Assembly (NCBI GenBank): GCA_020635205.1
Contig: JACKAE010000001.1
Location: forward strand, 1,054,001-1,118,000
DNA length: 64,000 nucleotides
Reading direction: 5' to 3'
DNA from: Ignavibacteria bacterium
GTDB taxonomy: Bacteria; Bacteroidota; Ignavibacteria; OLB7
The notes under the pieces were generated by a model. The model made no database searches. It saw only the letters and a program-made list of their open reading frames with translations, and was not told where the DNA came from. Numbering within the stretch: position 1 is the first letter of the stretch; each line of letters starts with the position of its first letter. The position numbers were made by a program, and so were the translations under genes. Below, in pieces: positions 1 through 8,497 of the stretch.

Positions 1-735
1 AATCCGATTACCTATGGAATTATCGGAGCAATTACTTGGCTCGCCTTCCTTAAGTCTGGGGTACACGCAACGATTGCTGGCGTGCTGGTTGCCATGGCAG
101 TTCCCGCAAAGCAGCGGATTAACCTCCGCCGATTTATCGACTTCGGCCAATACCTGTTGGATCGATTGAAGAGAGTAAAAAATATCGAGACCTCGGCATT
201 CTCCACACACGAGCAGATGGAGATTATGCAGACCCTCGAGAACTCTGTTGAGCATGTTATGACACCTCTGCAACGATACGAACATGGTCTTCAGAACTGG
301 GTTGCCTACTTGATTATGCCGGTCTTTGCTCTGGCAAATGCTGGCGTTGCGGTTGGTGGTAGACTTCTGGAAGACATTACCAGTCCGATAGGACTCGGCA
401 TCATCTGCGGCCTTGTGCTTGGGAAGCAGATCGGTATCACCTTCTTCTCTTGGATTTCAGTGAAGCTCGGCTTTGCTGCACTTCCATCGGGCGTTAAGTG
501 GAAGCATATTTACGGGGTTGCATGGCTTGGAGGCATTGGGTTTACAATGTCTCTCTTCGTTGCGAACTTGGCCTTCGGAGGAAGTCCGCTCGGTGAAGAG
601 TCAAAGATTGGGATTTTGACTGCCTCAATCATTGCCGGCACAATTGGCTTTATTATTCTGAAACGTATGACGGCTCCCGGCAAAGGAGAGAGTGTTGAAG
701 GAGAAGAATCGCAGCCAGCGACAGGCTCAGCCTGA
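1..735 (+). CDS. nhaA: Na+/H+ antiporter NhaA, C-terminal part (5' end outside window)
   Basis: The reading frame is open to the left edge, so the start lies outside the window; about 244 C-terminal residues are visible. Early residues contain GVHATIAGV, a conserved NhaA segment, followed by an amphipathic stretch with WVAYLIMPVFALANAGV, LGKQIGITFFSW and GGIGFTMSLFVANLAFGG, all matching transmembrane helices of the C-terminal half of NhaA. The family exchanges protons for sodium across the inner membrane and handles sodium and alkaline stress. The lysine of LGKQIG corresponds to the functionally important helix-X lysine; the aspartate pair of the transport site would be in the missing N-terminal part. 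The stop codon overlaps the next start (TGATG), suggesting translational coupling to the small lipoprotein downstream. Confidence 0.93.
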   Translation, partial: NPITYGIIGAITWLAFLKSGVHATIAGVLVAMAVPAKQRINLRRFIDFGQYLLDRLKRVKNIETSAFSTHEQMEIMQTLENSVEHVMTPLQRYEHGLQNWVAYLIMPVFALANAGVAVGGRLLEDITSPIGLGIICGLVLGKQIGITFFSWISVKLGFAALPSGVKWKHIYGVAWLGGIGFTMSLFVANLAFGGSPLGEESKIGILTASIIAGTIGFIILKRMTAPGKGESVEGEESQPATGSA

Positions 736-1145
736 TGCGAAAGTTGCTGTGTCCTATTGAGGTGGGGTTAGGTCTTCTCCTGGCGACGATCCTTCTCTCC
801 TGTGGTCCCATTAAAGAGCCGCAGATGGAACAGGGGGGACTCTACACAGTCGAAGATGGGGAGGGGACGTTTCGTCCAGCGAAGATTTTGGCATTCGACA
901 GTAGTGTTGTCCACCTTCGGCTCTACTGCAACACTCTTTCGTACCGACCCGATACTGTCGTTGCCGACACACTTCGGCTTGTGGCTTATCCGGGAGAGCC
1001 GGTTGCACGGGAGCACTTTCCAGTGTCGCGACAACTCTTCCTATTCTGGCTGCCGGAACGTGTCGGGTTCGATTCCGTTCACCCCGATGAACGAGCGTTA
1101 GTAGGAGAATGGGAAAACTCGGAACGGGTGGTTGTTGGAGAATAG
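735..1145 (+). CDS. small lipoprotein, function unknown
   Basis: A 136-residue protein whose N-terminus is a clear lipoprotein signal (hydrophobic stretch ending LLSC at about residue 23). The mature part is short and predicted soluble, with segments such as GLYTVEDGEGTFRPAKILAFD, which reads as a small beta-rich domain where a parameter or payload is tested. I do not recognise a family. It begins on the last base of the nhaA stop codon, so it is probably cotranslated with the antiporter; that is the only functional hint. The overlapping frames on both strands show no family similarity. Confidence 0.7.
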   Translation: MRKLLCPIEVGLGLLLATILLSCGPIKEPQMEQGGLYTVEDGEGTFRPAKILAFDSSVVHLRLYCNTLSYRPDTVVADTLRLVAYPGEPVAREHFPVSRQLFLFWLPERVGFDSVHPDERALVGEWENSERVVVGE

Positions 1146-1148
1146 ATA

Positions 1149-1286
1149 AGAGTTCTTAGAGAGGAGAGTGTATGAGTTCGTGAGTGTGAGAGTGTATGAG
1201 TCGGGAGTCGAGAGTAGTCCACCGCCGAGTTGTGGTAGAGTTGTCTTCTCTCTCTCCCCTTTTTGAATTTTTACTTTTGAATTGAC
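1149..1286 (+). repeat. dispersed AT-rich repeat, copy 1 (inverted relative to 6930-7090)
   Basis: This gap begins with AGAGTTCTTAGAGAGGAGAG followed by GAGTGTATGAGT-like units and ends with TTTTGAATTTTTACTTTTGA. The reverse complement of 6930-7090 has the same two end blocks in the same order, so the two are inverted copies of one composite repeat with a diverged centre. Its right end runs into the TTG used as the start of the next gene: TTTTGAATTGACT is shared by both copies. Confidence 0.6.
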
Positions 1287-3429
1287 TACCGTGCTTCAAG
1301 CTGTACAACATCAGAAGAGTGGGGAGATTGAGGTGAAGGAGTTTCCTGCTCCTACCGTGCGATCCGGGTGGATTGTCGTGGCAACGCAAGCCTCGCTTAT
1401 TTCCGCCGGTACTGAACGCGCCAGCGTTGAGAAGTCGAAGGCGTCGCTGATTGAGCGCGCCAGAAAGCAGCCGGAAGATGTGCGGCAGGTGATCGACATG
1501 GCGAAGAAGGAAGGGGTGCTGAACACGATCCGAAAGGTGCAGAACAAACTTGATAGCTATCGAGCACTCGGCTACTCGGCTGCCGGAGTTGTTCTGGAGT
1601 CGGGATGTGATGAGTTTGCGCCGGGTGACCGAGTTGCCTGCGCTGGTGCTGGATATGCCGTTCACGCCGAGGTAATTTCCGTTCCAAAGAATCTCGCCGT
1701 CAAACTTCCTGAAAATGTTTCCTTCGAGGATGCCTCGTTTACCACACTTGGGGCAATTGCACTGCAAGGTATTCGCCAAGCCGACCCACGCCTTGGCGAG
1801 AACGTTGCCGTTATCGGTCTCGGTCTGTTAGGGCAGCTTACCGTCGGCATGCTGAGGGCAAACGGATGCCGCGTTATCGGTCTCGACATCGACGAATCAC
1901 AATTCTCACTCGCCCACGAGTTCGGGGCTGACGCAACTGCCCCGAGCAGCGGTGATGCCGTAAAGGTTGTGGAGAGCTTTACGCGGGGCATTGGAGCCGA
2001 TGCCGTTATCATCACAGCCGGAACTTCGTCGAACGCTCCGATGGAGTTGGCGATTAAGATGACCCGGAAGAAGGGGCGGGTCGTAGTTGTCGGCGCTGTT
2101 GGAATGGACTTACCTCGCTCACCTTTCTACGAGAAAGAACTGGAGATTACGATCTCCTGCAGCTACGGTCCAGGACGCTACGATCCGGGGTATGAGGAGG
2201 AGGGGCACGACTATCCGGCAGGATATGTTCGCTGGACTGAGAACCGGAATATGGAGGCGGTGCTGGACATGGTTGCCTCCGGCGCGCTGAACGTTGGCAG
2301 GATTATCACCCACCGCTATCCGATTACCGAAGCGGCAACTGCCTACGATCTGATTACTGGCAAAATCAACGAACCATTTGTTGGCGTCGTTCTTACCTAC
2401 CCAGAGTATCAGGAGAAGAAGGGATTTGCTCGGAGCGTGGAGATCAGTTCAAAATTCAAAATTCAAAATTCAAAAAGTGGGGAGAGAGAACTGCAGCTTG
2501 GGTTTGTGGGGGCTGGTAGCTTTGCTCAAGGACATCTGATCCCACACCTCACGAAACTTGATCTCAATCTCGTTACAGCCGTCACCGCTACTCCGGCCAA
2601 CGCTCGTTCAGTCGCCGAAAAGTTCGGTTTTGCCGAGGCATCCACCGATTCCGTTGAAATTATCGAGGGGGATCGGACGAACACCCTCTTCATCGCAACG
2701 CAGCACGATACGCACGGTGACTACGTGGCGCGTGGGTTGAAAGCTGGCAAACAGGTTTTCGTGGAGAAGCCGTTGGCAATCAACCGCGGAGAACTTGAAC
2801 GAATTCGAGAGCTTGCCGAGGGAGGAAACGATCGGGTGATGGTCGGCTTCAACCGCCGTTTCTCCGAGTCGTTCGTTGCAGTGAAGAAGCACTTCGAGGG
2901 AGTGCGCGAACCTCTTTCGATCTTCTACCGCGTGAATGCCGGACACATTCCTCTCTCAAGTTGGGTGCAGCGTCCAGAGCAGGGGGGGCGAATCATTGGG
3001 GAGGGATGCCACTTCATCGACACGATGCAGTACTTGACCGGGGCGCGTCCTGTGAGTGTGCAGGCTTGGGCAATCCGCTCGGAAAACACCGAAGTGAAGA
3101 ATGCCGACACAGTGACGATCACCATTACCTTCGACAACGGTTCGATAGGAACGCTCCACTACTTCTCCAACGGTGCGAAGTCAATCCCGAAAGAATACTG
3201 CGAAGTCTACGGTGGCGGACGAACCGGAATTATGGATGACTTCCGTCGCGTTACCTTGGCGAGCGGTACAAAGAGCAGCCTGAAGAAGTTCGACGGCTCG
3301 AAGGGACATCGCGAGGAGGTGATTGCCACAATCAACGCAATGCGTTCCCGCGGTCCAATGCCAATCAGTTTCCAGTCGCTCTACGACACAACGTTGGCAA
3401 CAATTGAGGCGGTAGAGAAACTGAGGTGA
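1282..3429 (+). CDS. bi-domain oxidoreductase: zinc-type alcohol dehydrogenase-like + Gfo/Idh/MocA
   Basis: 715 residues from a TTG start; GTG at 1291 is an alternative. The family normally starts a few residues before the motif seen here as VLQAVQHQKSGEIEV, which favours TTG. Residues 1-375 are a medium-chain dehydrogenase/reductase with a nucleotide-binding GLGLLG at 179-184. From about residue 405 a second Rossmann fold begins (GFVGAGSFAQG), with the Gfo/Idh/MocA signature VEKPLAIN near 494. This two-domain architecture is known, often near surface-polysaccharide genes, with substrates mostly unassigned; here it stands alone. The linker at about residues 390-400 (SSKFKIQNSKSG) is encoded by the AATTCAAAATTC repeat also found between genes, so it looks like an in-frame repeat insertion. 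Confidence 0.85.
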   Translation: MTTVLQAVQHQKSGEIEVKEFPAPTVRSGWIVVATQASLISAGTERASVEKSKASLIERARKQPEDVRQVIDMAKKEGVLNTIRKVQNKLDSYRALGYSAAGVVLESGCDEFAPGDRVACAGAGYAVHAEVISVPKNLAVKLPENVSFEDASFTTLGAIALQGIRQADPRLGENVAVIGLGLLGQLTVGMLRANGCRVIGLDIDESQFSLAHEFGADATAPSSGDAVKVVESFTRGIGADAVIITAGTSSNAPMELAIKMTRKKGRVVVVGAVGMDLPRSPFYEKELEITISCSYGPGRYDPGYEEEGHDYPAGYVRWTENRNMEAVLDMVASGALNVGRIITHRYPITEAATAYDLITGKINEPFVGVVLTYPEYQEKKGFARSVEISSKFKIQNSKSGERELQLGFVGAGSFAQGHLIPHLTKLDLNLVTAVTATPANARSVAEKFGFAEASTDSVEIIEGDRTNTLFIATQHDTHGDYVARGLKAGKQVFVEKPLAINRGELERIRELAEGGNDRVMVGFNRRFSESFVAVKKHFEGVREPLSIFYRVNAGHIPLSSWVQRPEQGGRIIGEGCHFIDTMQYLTGARPVSVQAWAIRSENTEVKNADTVTITITFDNGSIGTLHYFSNGAKSIPKEYCEVYGGGRTGIMDDFRRVTLASGTKSSLKKFDGSKGHREEVIATINAMRSRGPMPISFQSLYDTTLATIEAVEKLR
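2451..2478 (+). repeat. TTCAAAA-type repeat inside a coding sequence
   Basis: Four tandem AATTCAAA units lie in frame inside the two-domain oxidoreductase, exactly at the interdomain linker. The same unit occurs outside genes at 6930-7015 and 42343-42377, and as its reverse complement at 1261-1281. Confidence 0.75.
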
Positions 3430-3858
3430 ATGTGAATCCGTGACGAAGTTTCACATAAACGCTTATCTACGTTTCTTTTCCTCGATTGAATCTGCTCCAT
3501 TCTTTAGGGGGATTAATTTTTACCCTTTTCCATTTCTGCAATCTCTCCCTTCCCAGAGTATCAATCTCAATACCTCTTCTTCTCACAGACTACTTTAACT
3601 CAAAAGGCCACCTCGAAAAAAATCTACACTAACGCTAACATTTTGGCACGCCGTGTGTTATGCTGTAAGAGCAGACTTGATGAAATGTGATTGAGAGATT
3701 GTTGCTTGCTATGAAGTTTTGATGTCTATTACGTGGATATTTCGTGTGTAGAAGTTCGATTGAAAGCAGTTTGCTCACCTAACTGAAACGTGTGTTTGTC
3801 TGGCCAATAAGCAGCCCGGCGACACAAAGGAACTCTAACCCAACTGCACGGTGTCCCA
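3430..3858. other. 429-bp gap, nothing recognised
   Basis: AT-rich stretch between the oxidoreductase and the beta-barrel gene. I see no credible reading frame, tRNA, strong hairpin or copy of the dispersed repeats. It must hold the promoter for the gene at 3859, but I could not pick out a convincing -33/-7 pair. Confidence 0.5.
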
Positions 3859-4722
3859 ATGAAACGCCCTTACGTCTTCCAGCGCATCTTCTGGGGAATC
3901 AGCTTCTTCGGCTGTCTCCTCTGCACGCTCTCGGCCTCGGCACAAATTTTTCCAAACAGAGCTGGCCAACCTCCTCCTCTTCCTACATCCCAATCTCATA
4001 GAATTGAAACTCGGTTTCTCGCTGGCGTTAGCCTTAGTGGTTCGCTCGCCGAATACTCGAATGGGATTCCGATGGTCTACACGCCAATTTGTAATCACTT
4101 AGAAGCAGGTTCTGGATTAGGATATGCGGCAGGAATTACTACGGAGTATTTGTTGAGCCGTTCTCTAAGCGTTTCACTGAACGCTCGGTATGGTTCGCAT
4201 CCCGGTAGTTTCGAGCGGGCTGAGGTTGTTGGAACAACGAATCTCCGTACTGGAGAGGAGCCCGGCTTCCTTCTGGTTCGCATTAACTCCGACATTGCAT
4301 ACGAGGCGATTGAGACTGATCTGTTGCTGAAGTGGACAGCGGGAGAGATGAGAGGTGGAAGAAATGGACTCGGGTTTGCGATTGGACCAACAATATCTGT
4401 TCCGTTAAAGGGGACAATGACCCAGAACCACACATTAGAAGTTTACCGAACTGGAGGAGAATTTCTGACGCGGCGTGATCTGGAAGTATTTGGTGGAGAG
4501 GAGGTGAGTCACCGAAACTTGACTGAAGGGGAGGAGATGACTCGCATGAAAGATGTTCACTATGGTTTGCGTACAGGACTTTTCCTGAACTATGATCTTG
4601 GCGCCGGGGTGTACGTCACTCCCGGACTTTACGCTGATCTCCCGTTGACAAGTTTTACTGACTTCGATTGGGGATCGTTAACGCGCTACGGCCTTCAGGT
4701 TGATCTGATGTTTGGTATTTGA
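3859..4722 (+). CDS. outer-membrane beta-barrel protein, function unknown
   Basis: 287 residues with a signal peptide ending near LSASAQ (about residue 29). The mature part alternates polar and hydrophobic residues with frequent glycine and aromatic residues (for example YLLSRSLSVSLNARYGS, KWTAGEMRGG, YVTPGLYADLPL) and ends YGLQVDLMFGI, with a hydrophobic/aromatic end typical of barrels inserted by BamA. This resembles the broad PorT/OmpA-barrel class of Bacteroidota, but I cannot assign a subfamily. It stands alone: long gap upstream and a convergent gene downstream. Confidence 0.6.
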   Translation: MKRPYVFQRIFWGISFFGCLLCTLSASAQIFPNRAGQPPPLPTSQSHRIETRFLAGVSLSGSLAEYSNGIPMVYTPICNHLEAGSGLGYAAGITTEYLLSRSLSVSLNARYGSHPGSFERAEVVGTTNLRTGEEPGFLLVRINSDIAYEAIETDLLLKWTAGEMRGGRNGLGFAIGPTISVPLKGTMTQNHTLEVYRTGGEFLTRRDLEVFGGEEVSHRNLTEGEEMTRMKDVHYGLRTGLFLNYDLGAGVYVTPGLYADLPLTSFTDFDWGSLTRYGLQVDLMFGI

Positions 4723-4791
4723 GACTCCATCAGAACCTGCCTGAAGTTTTTTCCTTGCATTCGCACGTAACACCCGAACAGTGCGCCACGG

Positions 4792-4809
4792 CCGGGGTCG
4801 GCGCCCCGG
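4792..4809. terminator. GC-rich hairpin between convergent genes
   Basis: CCGGGG-TCGGCG-CCCCGG forms a compact stem-loop in an unusually GC-rich spot (about 4785-4830) between the ends of the 3859 and 4931 genes. There is no clean T-tract directly after it. It could end transcription or be a degenerate palindromic repeat. Confidence 0.35.
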
Positions 4810-4930
4810 ATCCCGGTCGTCGGGCGAGGAAATTTTGTTCGCCGAGTTTATAGAGAGTCTGGAGCGTTGAGAGTTCAACAACTACTATCTCACCTTCACA
4901 TTCCACTCACTACTTCTACCCTTCGCTCGC

Positions 4931-6904
4931 TCAATCTTCTTCGTTAACGTCGACTAAGATGATTACTTCATCAGCTTCTGTTAAGCTCCACTTTCCATCT
5001 CTTTTGGGATTCACAACAATGCCTCCATTCACGCCAATGTTGTTGGCAATGCGGAGACCAATCGCAATTTCTCCTCGTGAGAGTGCTTGCTCTTCTATCT
5101 GTTGGAAAGTGGTTTCCTGACCAACAAGTTGAAGCTCAGGTGTGGATCGGAAGAGTATTTCTGCTCCAGCCGGACCAAACAACTCGTCGAAGACCCCACG
5201 GAGATCATGTTGCAGCGCAATCTCAGATAACAAGTGACTGAGAACTACCGGACTGGTAAACGTCTCGCACCGATCTTCTGGAAAGAGAACCGAGTTCATC
5301 TCGTTCATTAGTTGAGCTAAAACGTTCGGTCGCTTCGGCTTATCAGTTAACAACTGGTCCAACACCAAAAAGCCGAGTACTGTTCGGGCATCCGATTCAC
5401 CCCCAGTCTCCATCCACTCACTGGCGCAGATCACCACATTGTCGAATTCCCAGGGCTTCAGTGTCTCCACTTCAGAGGTTGAAGTGAACTCGCCTTGAAC
5501 AAATTTCAGGTCGAGATTCTCAGTTGCCACTCCACGACGTGTCAGGCGAGCCAAGCGTTCCTGACCCGGAATCAATGCCATGCTGACGATTTCGTACTTC
5601 TCGTCGGAAGTATTGTTGAGAATATCCAGAAGTGCCGGAATTGAGTAGTTCCACCCTAACAGCAGAATGCGGCGCACGTCGTTGCGAGGAGCCAGCGAGT
5701 AACATCGCGAGGGAATCTTCACCTCATTCTTGGGATCAACTCCAGTTGGTTGGAAGGAGAGCAGATCGTGCGCATCGGCTCCGGGAGCAATCAGCACCAG
5801 ACGTTCTCCCGGTTGAAGGGGATCGTTGGCCGAGGCAATAAATGAATAAAACCGGCGGGCATCGTTTCGGTAAACGCCAAGGATGATAGCGTTCGGAAGT
5901 AGTGGAATTGCCTCGGCAAGTCTTTTCCCAACCAGTTGAGGATATTCCCGCAGATAGATTTCGTTTCCCTCTTCGTGAGTGAGTAGTTCGTAGTAGATGT
6001 GGGAGAGTCCGGGCACGCGAATGATCTGGGCAATCAATCTTCCGATAAAGAGATCGCTCTCCAACGTCTCAATCGGTCCGCCATAAGCCGAGCGTGCAAT
6101 CTCTCCCTTTCGGTGGTCACGAATCTCGGCCACCATGCGGGGCATCTCTTGGTCATTCTCAAGGGAGAGTGTGCCGGAGTTCCTGATCGAGAGAAGTGTC
6201 TTCAAAGCTCTGCCGTCTGGATACTCTAACGTCTCCTCGCCATACTCACCACCCGGAAGAATAATCACGGAGGCGTGTAGGAAGTCAACACGTTCCAAGT
6301 GTTCAATGCGGAGGGGAGTACCGCTCCGGAGTGTGATGCGCCGTCCACTCCAGTATGAGCCGAGAAAAGTTCGAAGATCGAGCATCATCTCTGGCTTCAC
6401 CTCTTCAGCCATCACAACAATGTGAAGTCTGGATGTCCCGAGACGTCGAAGAAAGTTGCGAACTCTGGTCTCCGAAAGGAGAAGTTGTTTGATGATAATT
6501 GGCGTTCGATTTGTCCAGCCTAAAATTAAGATGTGGTTGTTTTGGGCGATTGGCGTTAGCCCACGCTGCAATCTGGTGATAGACTGATTCAGACCCTGTG
6601 TCATAACAGCAACCAGAGCACCGAGAAAGAAGACATAACCCATCACGCTGATAATCGTTGAGATTGTCCTCTTCACAGAGCCTTCATCATCTCCGATATA
6701 TCCGGGATCGGTTAGGCGAAGGAAGGACCACCAGATTGATTCAGGAATTGATTTGAAGTCATCGGTGAGCCACCAAACTGCGAGGCCACCCACAACCGCA
6801 ATCAAGCCGATCACTATTGCGATCAACAGCAATTGGTGGAGCAAACGGTAGAGAATGTACCGTTCGATTTCATACTTCAGGCGATTGCGGAGTCGACGAA
6901 ACAT
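4931..6904 (-). CDS. CASTOR/POLLUX-like ion channel with RCK/TrkA-type regulatory region
   Basis: 657 residues. A basic N-terminus is followed by a helix (LLLIAIVIGLIAVVGGLAVW), a pore-like loop (ESIWWSFLRLTDPGYIGDD) and another helix (IISVMGYVFFLGALVAVMT). A long cytoplasmic part then opens with the Rossmann-like ILILGWTNRTP; a second one (ILLLGWNYSIPALLDIL) starts near residue 415, so there are two RCK-like units. This is the layout of the plant CASTOR/POLLUX-related channels and their bacterial relatives. The pore carries TDPGYIG rather than the potassium-channel GYG, so ion selectivity should not be assumed to be potassium. The gene is monocistronic, with a repeat-filled region upstream. 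Confidence 0.8.
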   Translation of the reverse strand: MFRRLRNRLKYEIERYILYRLLHQLLLIAIVIGLIAVVGGLAVWWLTDDFKSIPESIWWSFLRLTDPGYIGDDEGSVKRTISTIISVMGYVFFLGALVAVMTQGLNQSITRLQRGLTPIAQNNHILILGWTNRTPIIIKQLLLSETRVRNFLRRLGTSRLHIVVMAEEVKPEMMLDLRTFLGSYWSGRRITLRSGTPLRIEHLERVDFLHASVIILPGGEYGEETLEYPDGRALKTLLSIRNSGTLSLENDQEMPRMVAEIRDHRKGEIARSAYGGPIETLESDLFIGRLIAQIIRVPGLSHIYYELLTHEEGNEIYLREYPQLVGKRLAEAIPLLPNAIILGVYRNDARRFYSFIASANDPLQPGERLVLIAPGADAHDLLSFQPTGVDPKNEVKIPSRCYSLAPRNDVRRILLLGWNYSIPALLDILNNTSDEKYEIVSMALIPGQERLARLTRRGVATENLDLKFVQGEFTSTSEVETLKPWEFDNVVICASEWMETGGESDARTVLGFLVLDQLLTDKPKRPNVLAQLMNEMNSVLFPEDRCETFTSPVVLSHLLSEIALQHDLRGVFDELFGPAGAEILFRSTPELQLVGQETTFQQIEEQALSRGEIAIGLRIANNIGVNGGIVVNPKRDGKWSLTEADEVIILVDVNEED

Positions 6905-6929
6905 CTTTTGCCGTACCAGTTAAGGGGAA

Positions 6930-7090
6930 TTCAAAATTCAAAATTCAAAAGTAAAAATTCAAAATGAGGGAAAGAGTCAATTCAAAATTCAAAAGTAAAA
7001 ATTCAAAACAGGAAGCGGGAAGATAACCAGCCACATCCCTCTACAAACTCTATCAACTCTCCTCTCTAAGAACTCTCACACTCCCACACT
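6930..7090 (-). repeat. dispersed AT-rich repeat, copy 2
   Basis: Two blocks of AATTCAAAATTCAAAAGTAA-type sequence are followed by CTCTCCTCTCTAAGAACTCT and CACACTCCCACACTCAT. Read on the minus strand it matches 1149-1286 in block order. It lies between two divergent genes (channel and histidine kinase), so it occupies their promoter region. Confidence 0.6.
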
Positions 7091-7158
7091 CATATACTAT
7101 CCCAAAGAGAGCTATTTTACCATTTCGATTTGCCCCGGTTGTTTGTTTACTGTATGCT

Positions 7159-8466
7159 ATGCTGCAACTGAAGACTATCCGGCTACCCTTCTCGGCCAAT
7201 CTCAAGCTGATGCTTGTGCTGTTTGCCCTTGCTATTGTAACTGGTACGCTCTGGTTTACACAGAATTTGGTGAACGAGTTAAAGCAGGCGGAACGGCGAA
7301 CAATTTTATTCTACGCAAACTTCTACCAGTCACTCCTGAGTGCGCCACAGGGGAACAGTGAAGGGGTTGACATCGTCTCGGATCTTGCCTATCAAGCACC
7401 GCAAGTACTTTACTTTCCAGTTATCTTTACCGATCCTGACGGAAGCATTACCCGGCAGCCGGAGTGGATTGTAATGAATGTCTCAATCGACTCAACCAAA
7501 TCGATTGAGGAGCAGGAGAAGGAATTACAGAGTAGAGTGGAGAGCATGAGGCAGGCGTATGATCCTCTTCCACTCTACGCAATTACTGAAAGAGATGAAG
7601 AAGTAAAGGAAGGAGATTCGGTAGTTATTCGCACAGTCACCGATACGCTGGTTACCAACTACATCTATTTCGATGACTCCGATGCTGTCAAACAACTCCA
7701 ACTTCTTCCCTGGATCGAGATTATTATTATCTCGATGTTCATTCTGATTGCCTACATCAGTTTTAGCCACATCAAGCGGAGCGAGCAGTCGAACATCTGG
7801 GTTGGTATGGCGAAAGAGACTGCCCACCAACTCGGTACGCCTCTCAGTTCGTTGTTAGGATGGGTTGAACTTTTGCGGTTCGAGCCTGAGAATAGAGAGC
7901 AAGTGCTGGAGGCTGCCGACGAGATGAGTCGCGATGTTGACCGTTTGACAATGGTTGCCCAGCGATTTAGTAAGATCGGTTCTGCCGCACAGACGCAACC
8001 TGTAGATATTAATCAGGTGATCGGTGATGTCGTCCGTTACTTCGAACGGCGGCTCCCTCACTTAGGCAAACGTGTTCTCTTGGACTTTACGCCGACACAC
8101 GAACCTCTCTACGTCGAGATCAACGTTGAGCTTTTCCAGTGGGTCTTCGAAAATCTCATTCGGAATGCAGCCGATGCTATCGACAAGAAAGAGGGACACA
8201 TTGAGTTCCACATACGGCAAAGTCGTGGCTCAGTCTTTATCGACATTCGTGACAACGGGAAGGGAATCGACCCGAAAATTCGAAAGGATATTTTTCGTCC
8301 CGGCTTCTCTACAAAGCAGCGAGGGTGGGGACTTGGGCTTTCCCTTGCAAAACGGATTGTCGAGGAGTATCACGGCGGAAAGATCGGTATCAAGGAGAGT
8401 TCGTCTCAAGGAACAACGTTTACTATTCGGCTGAAGCAGGCCGAGTTGGCAGATAAAACATCATAG
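7159..8466 (+). CDS. membrane-bound sensor histidine kinase (orphan)
   Basis: 435 residues. A first membrane helix (about 17-34) and a second (about 185-203) bracket a periplasmic sensor region of roughly 150 residues. The phosphoacceptor histidine is H223 in the H-box (AKETAHQLGTPLSSLLGW), a form common in Bacteroidota kinases. The ATPase domain has the N-box ENLIRNAADAID, G1 DNGKGID and G2 GWGLGLSLAKR. No HAMP domain is obvious between helix 2 and the H-box. No response regulator is adjacent; purM follows after 31 bp in the same direction. The signal sensed cannot be read from the sequence. Confidence 0.88.
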   Translation: MLQLKTIRLPFSANLKLMLVLFALAIVTGTLWFTQNLVNELKQAERRTILFYANFYQSLLSAPQGNSEGVDIVSDLAYQAPQVLYFPVIFTDPDGSITRQPEWIVMNVSIDSTKSIEEQEKELQSRVESMRQAYDPLPLYAITERDEEVKEGDSVVIRTVTDTLVTNYIYFDDSDAVKQLQLLPWIEIIIISMFILIAYISFSHIKRSEQSNIWVGMAKETAHQLGTPLSSLLGWVELLRFEPENREQVLEAADEMSRDVDRLTMVAQRFSKIGSAAQTQPVDINQVIGDVVRYFERRLPHLGKRVLLDFTPTHEPLYVEINVELFQWVFENLIRNAADAIDKKEGHIEFHIRQSRGSVFIDIRDNGKGIDPKIRKDIFRPGFSTKQRGWGLGLSLAKRIVEEYHGGKIGIKESSSQGTTFTIRLKQAELADKTS

Positions 8467-8497
8467 GGACTTCAACAGACGATAATCATAAAACATC

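Noticed and set aside
1156..1779. 207-residue minus-strand frame overlapping the two-domain oxidoreductase
   Set aside because: Starts in a dehydrogenase coding region and ends in repeat sequence; residue composition is shadow-like.
6930..7015. CRISPR-like array
   Set aside because: The AATTCAAA units are low-complexity and without unique spacers of constant length, and there are no cas genes.
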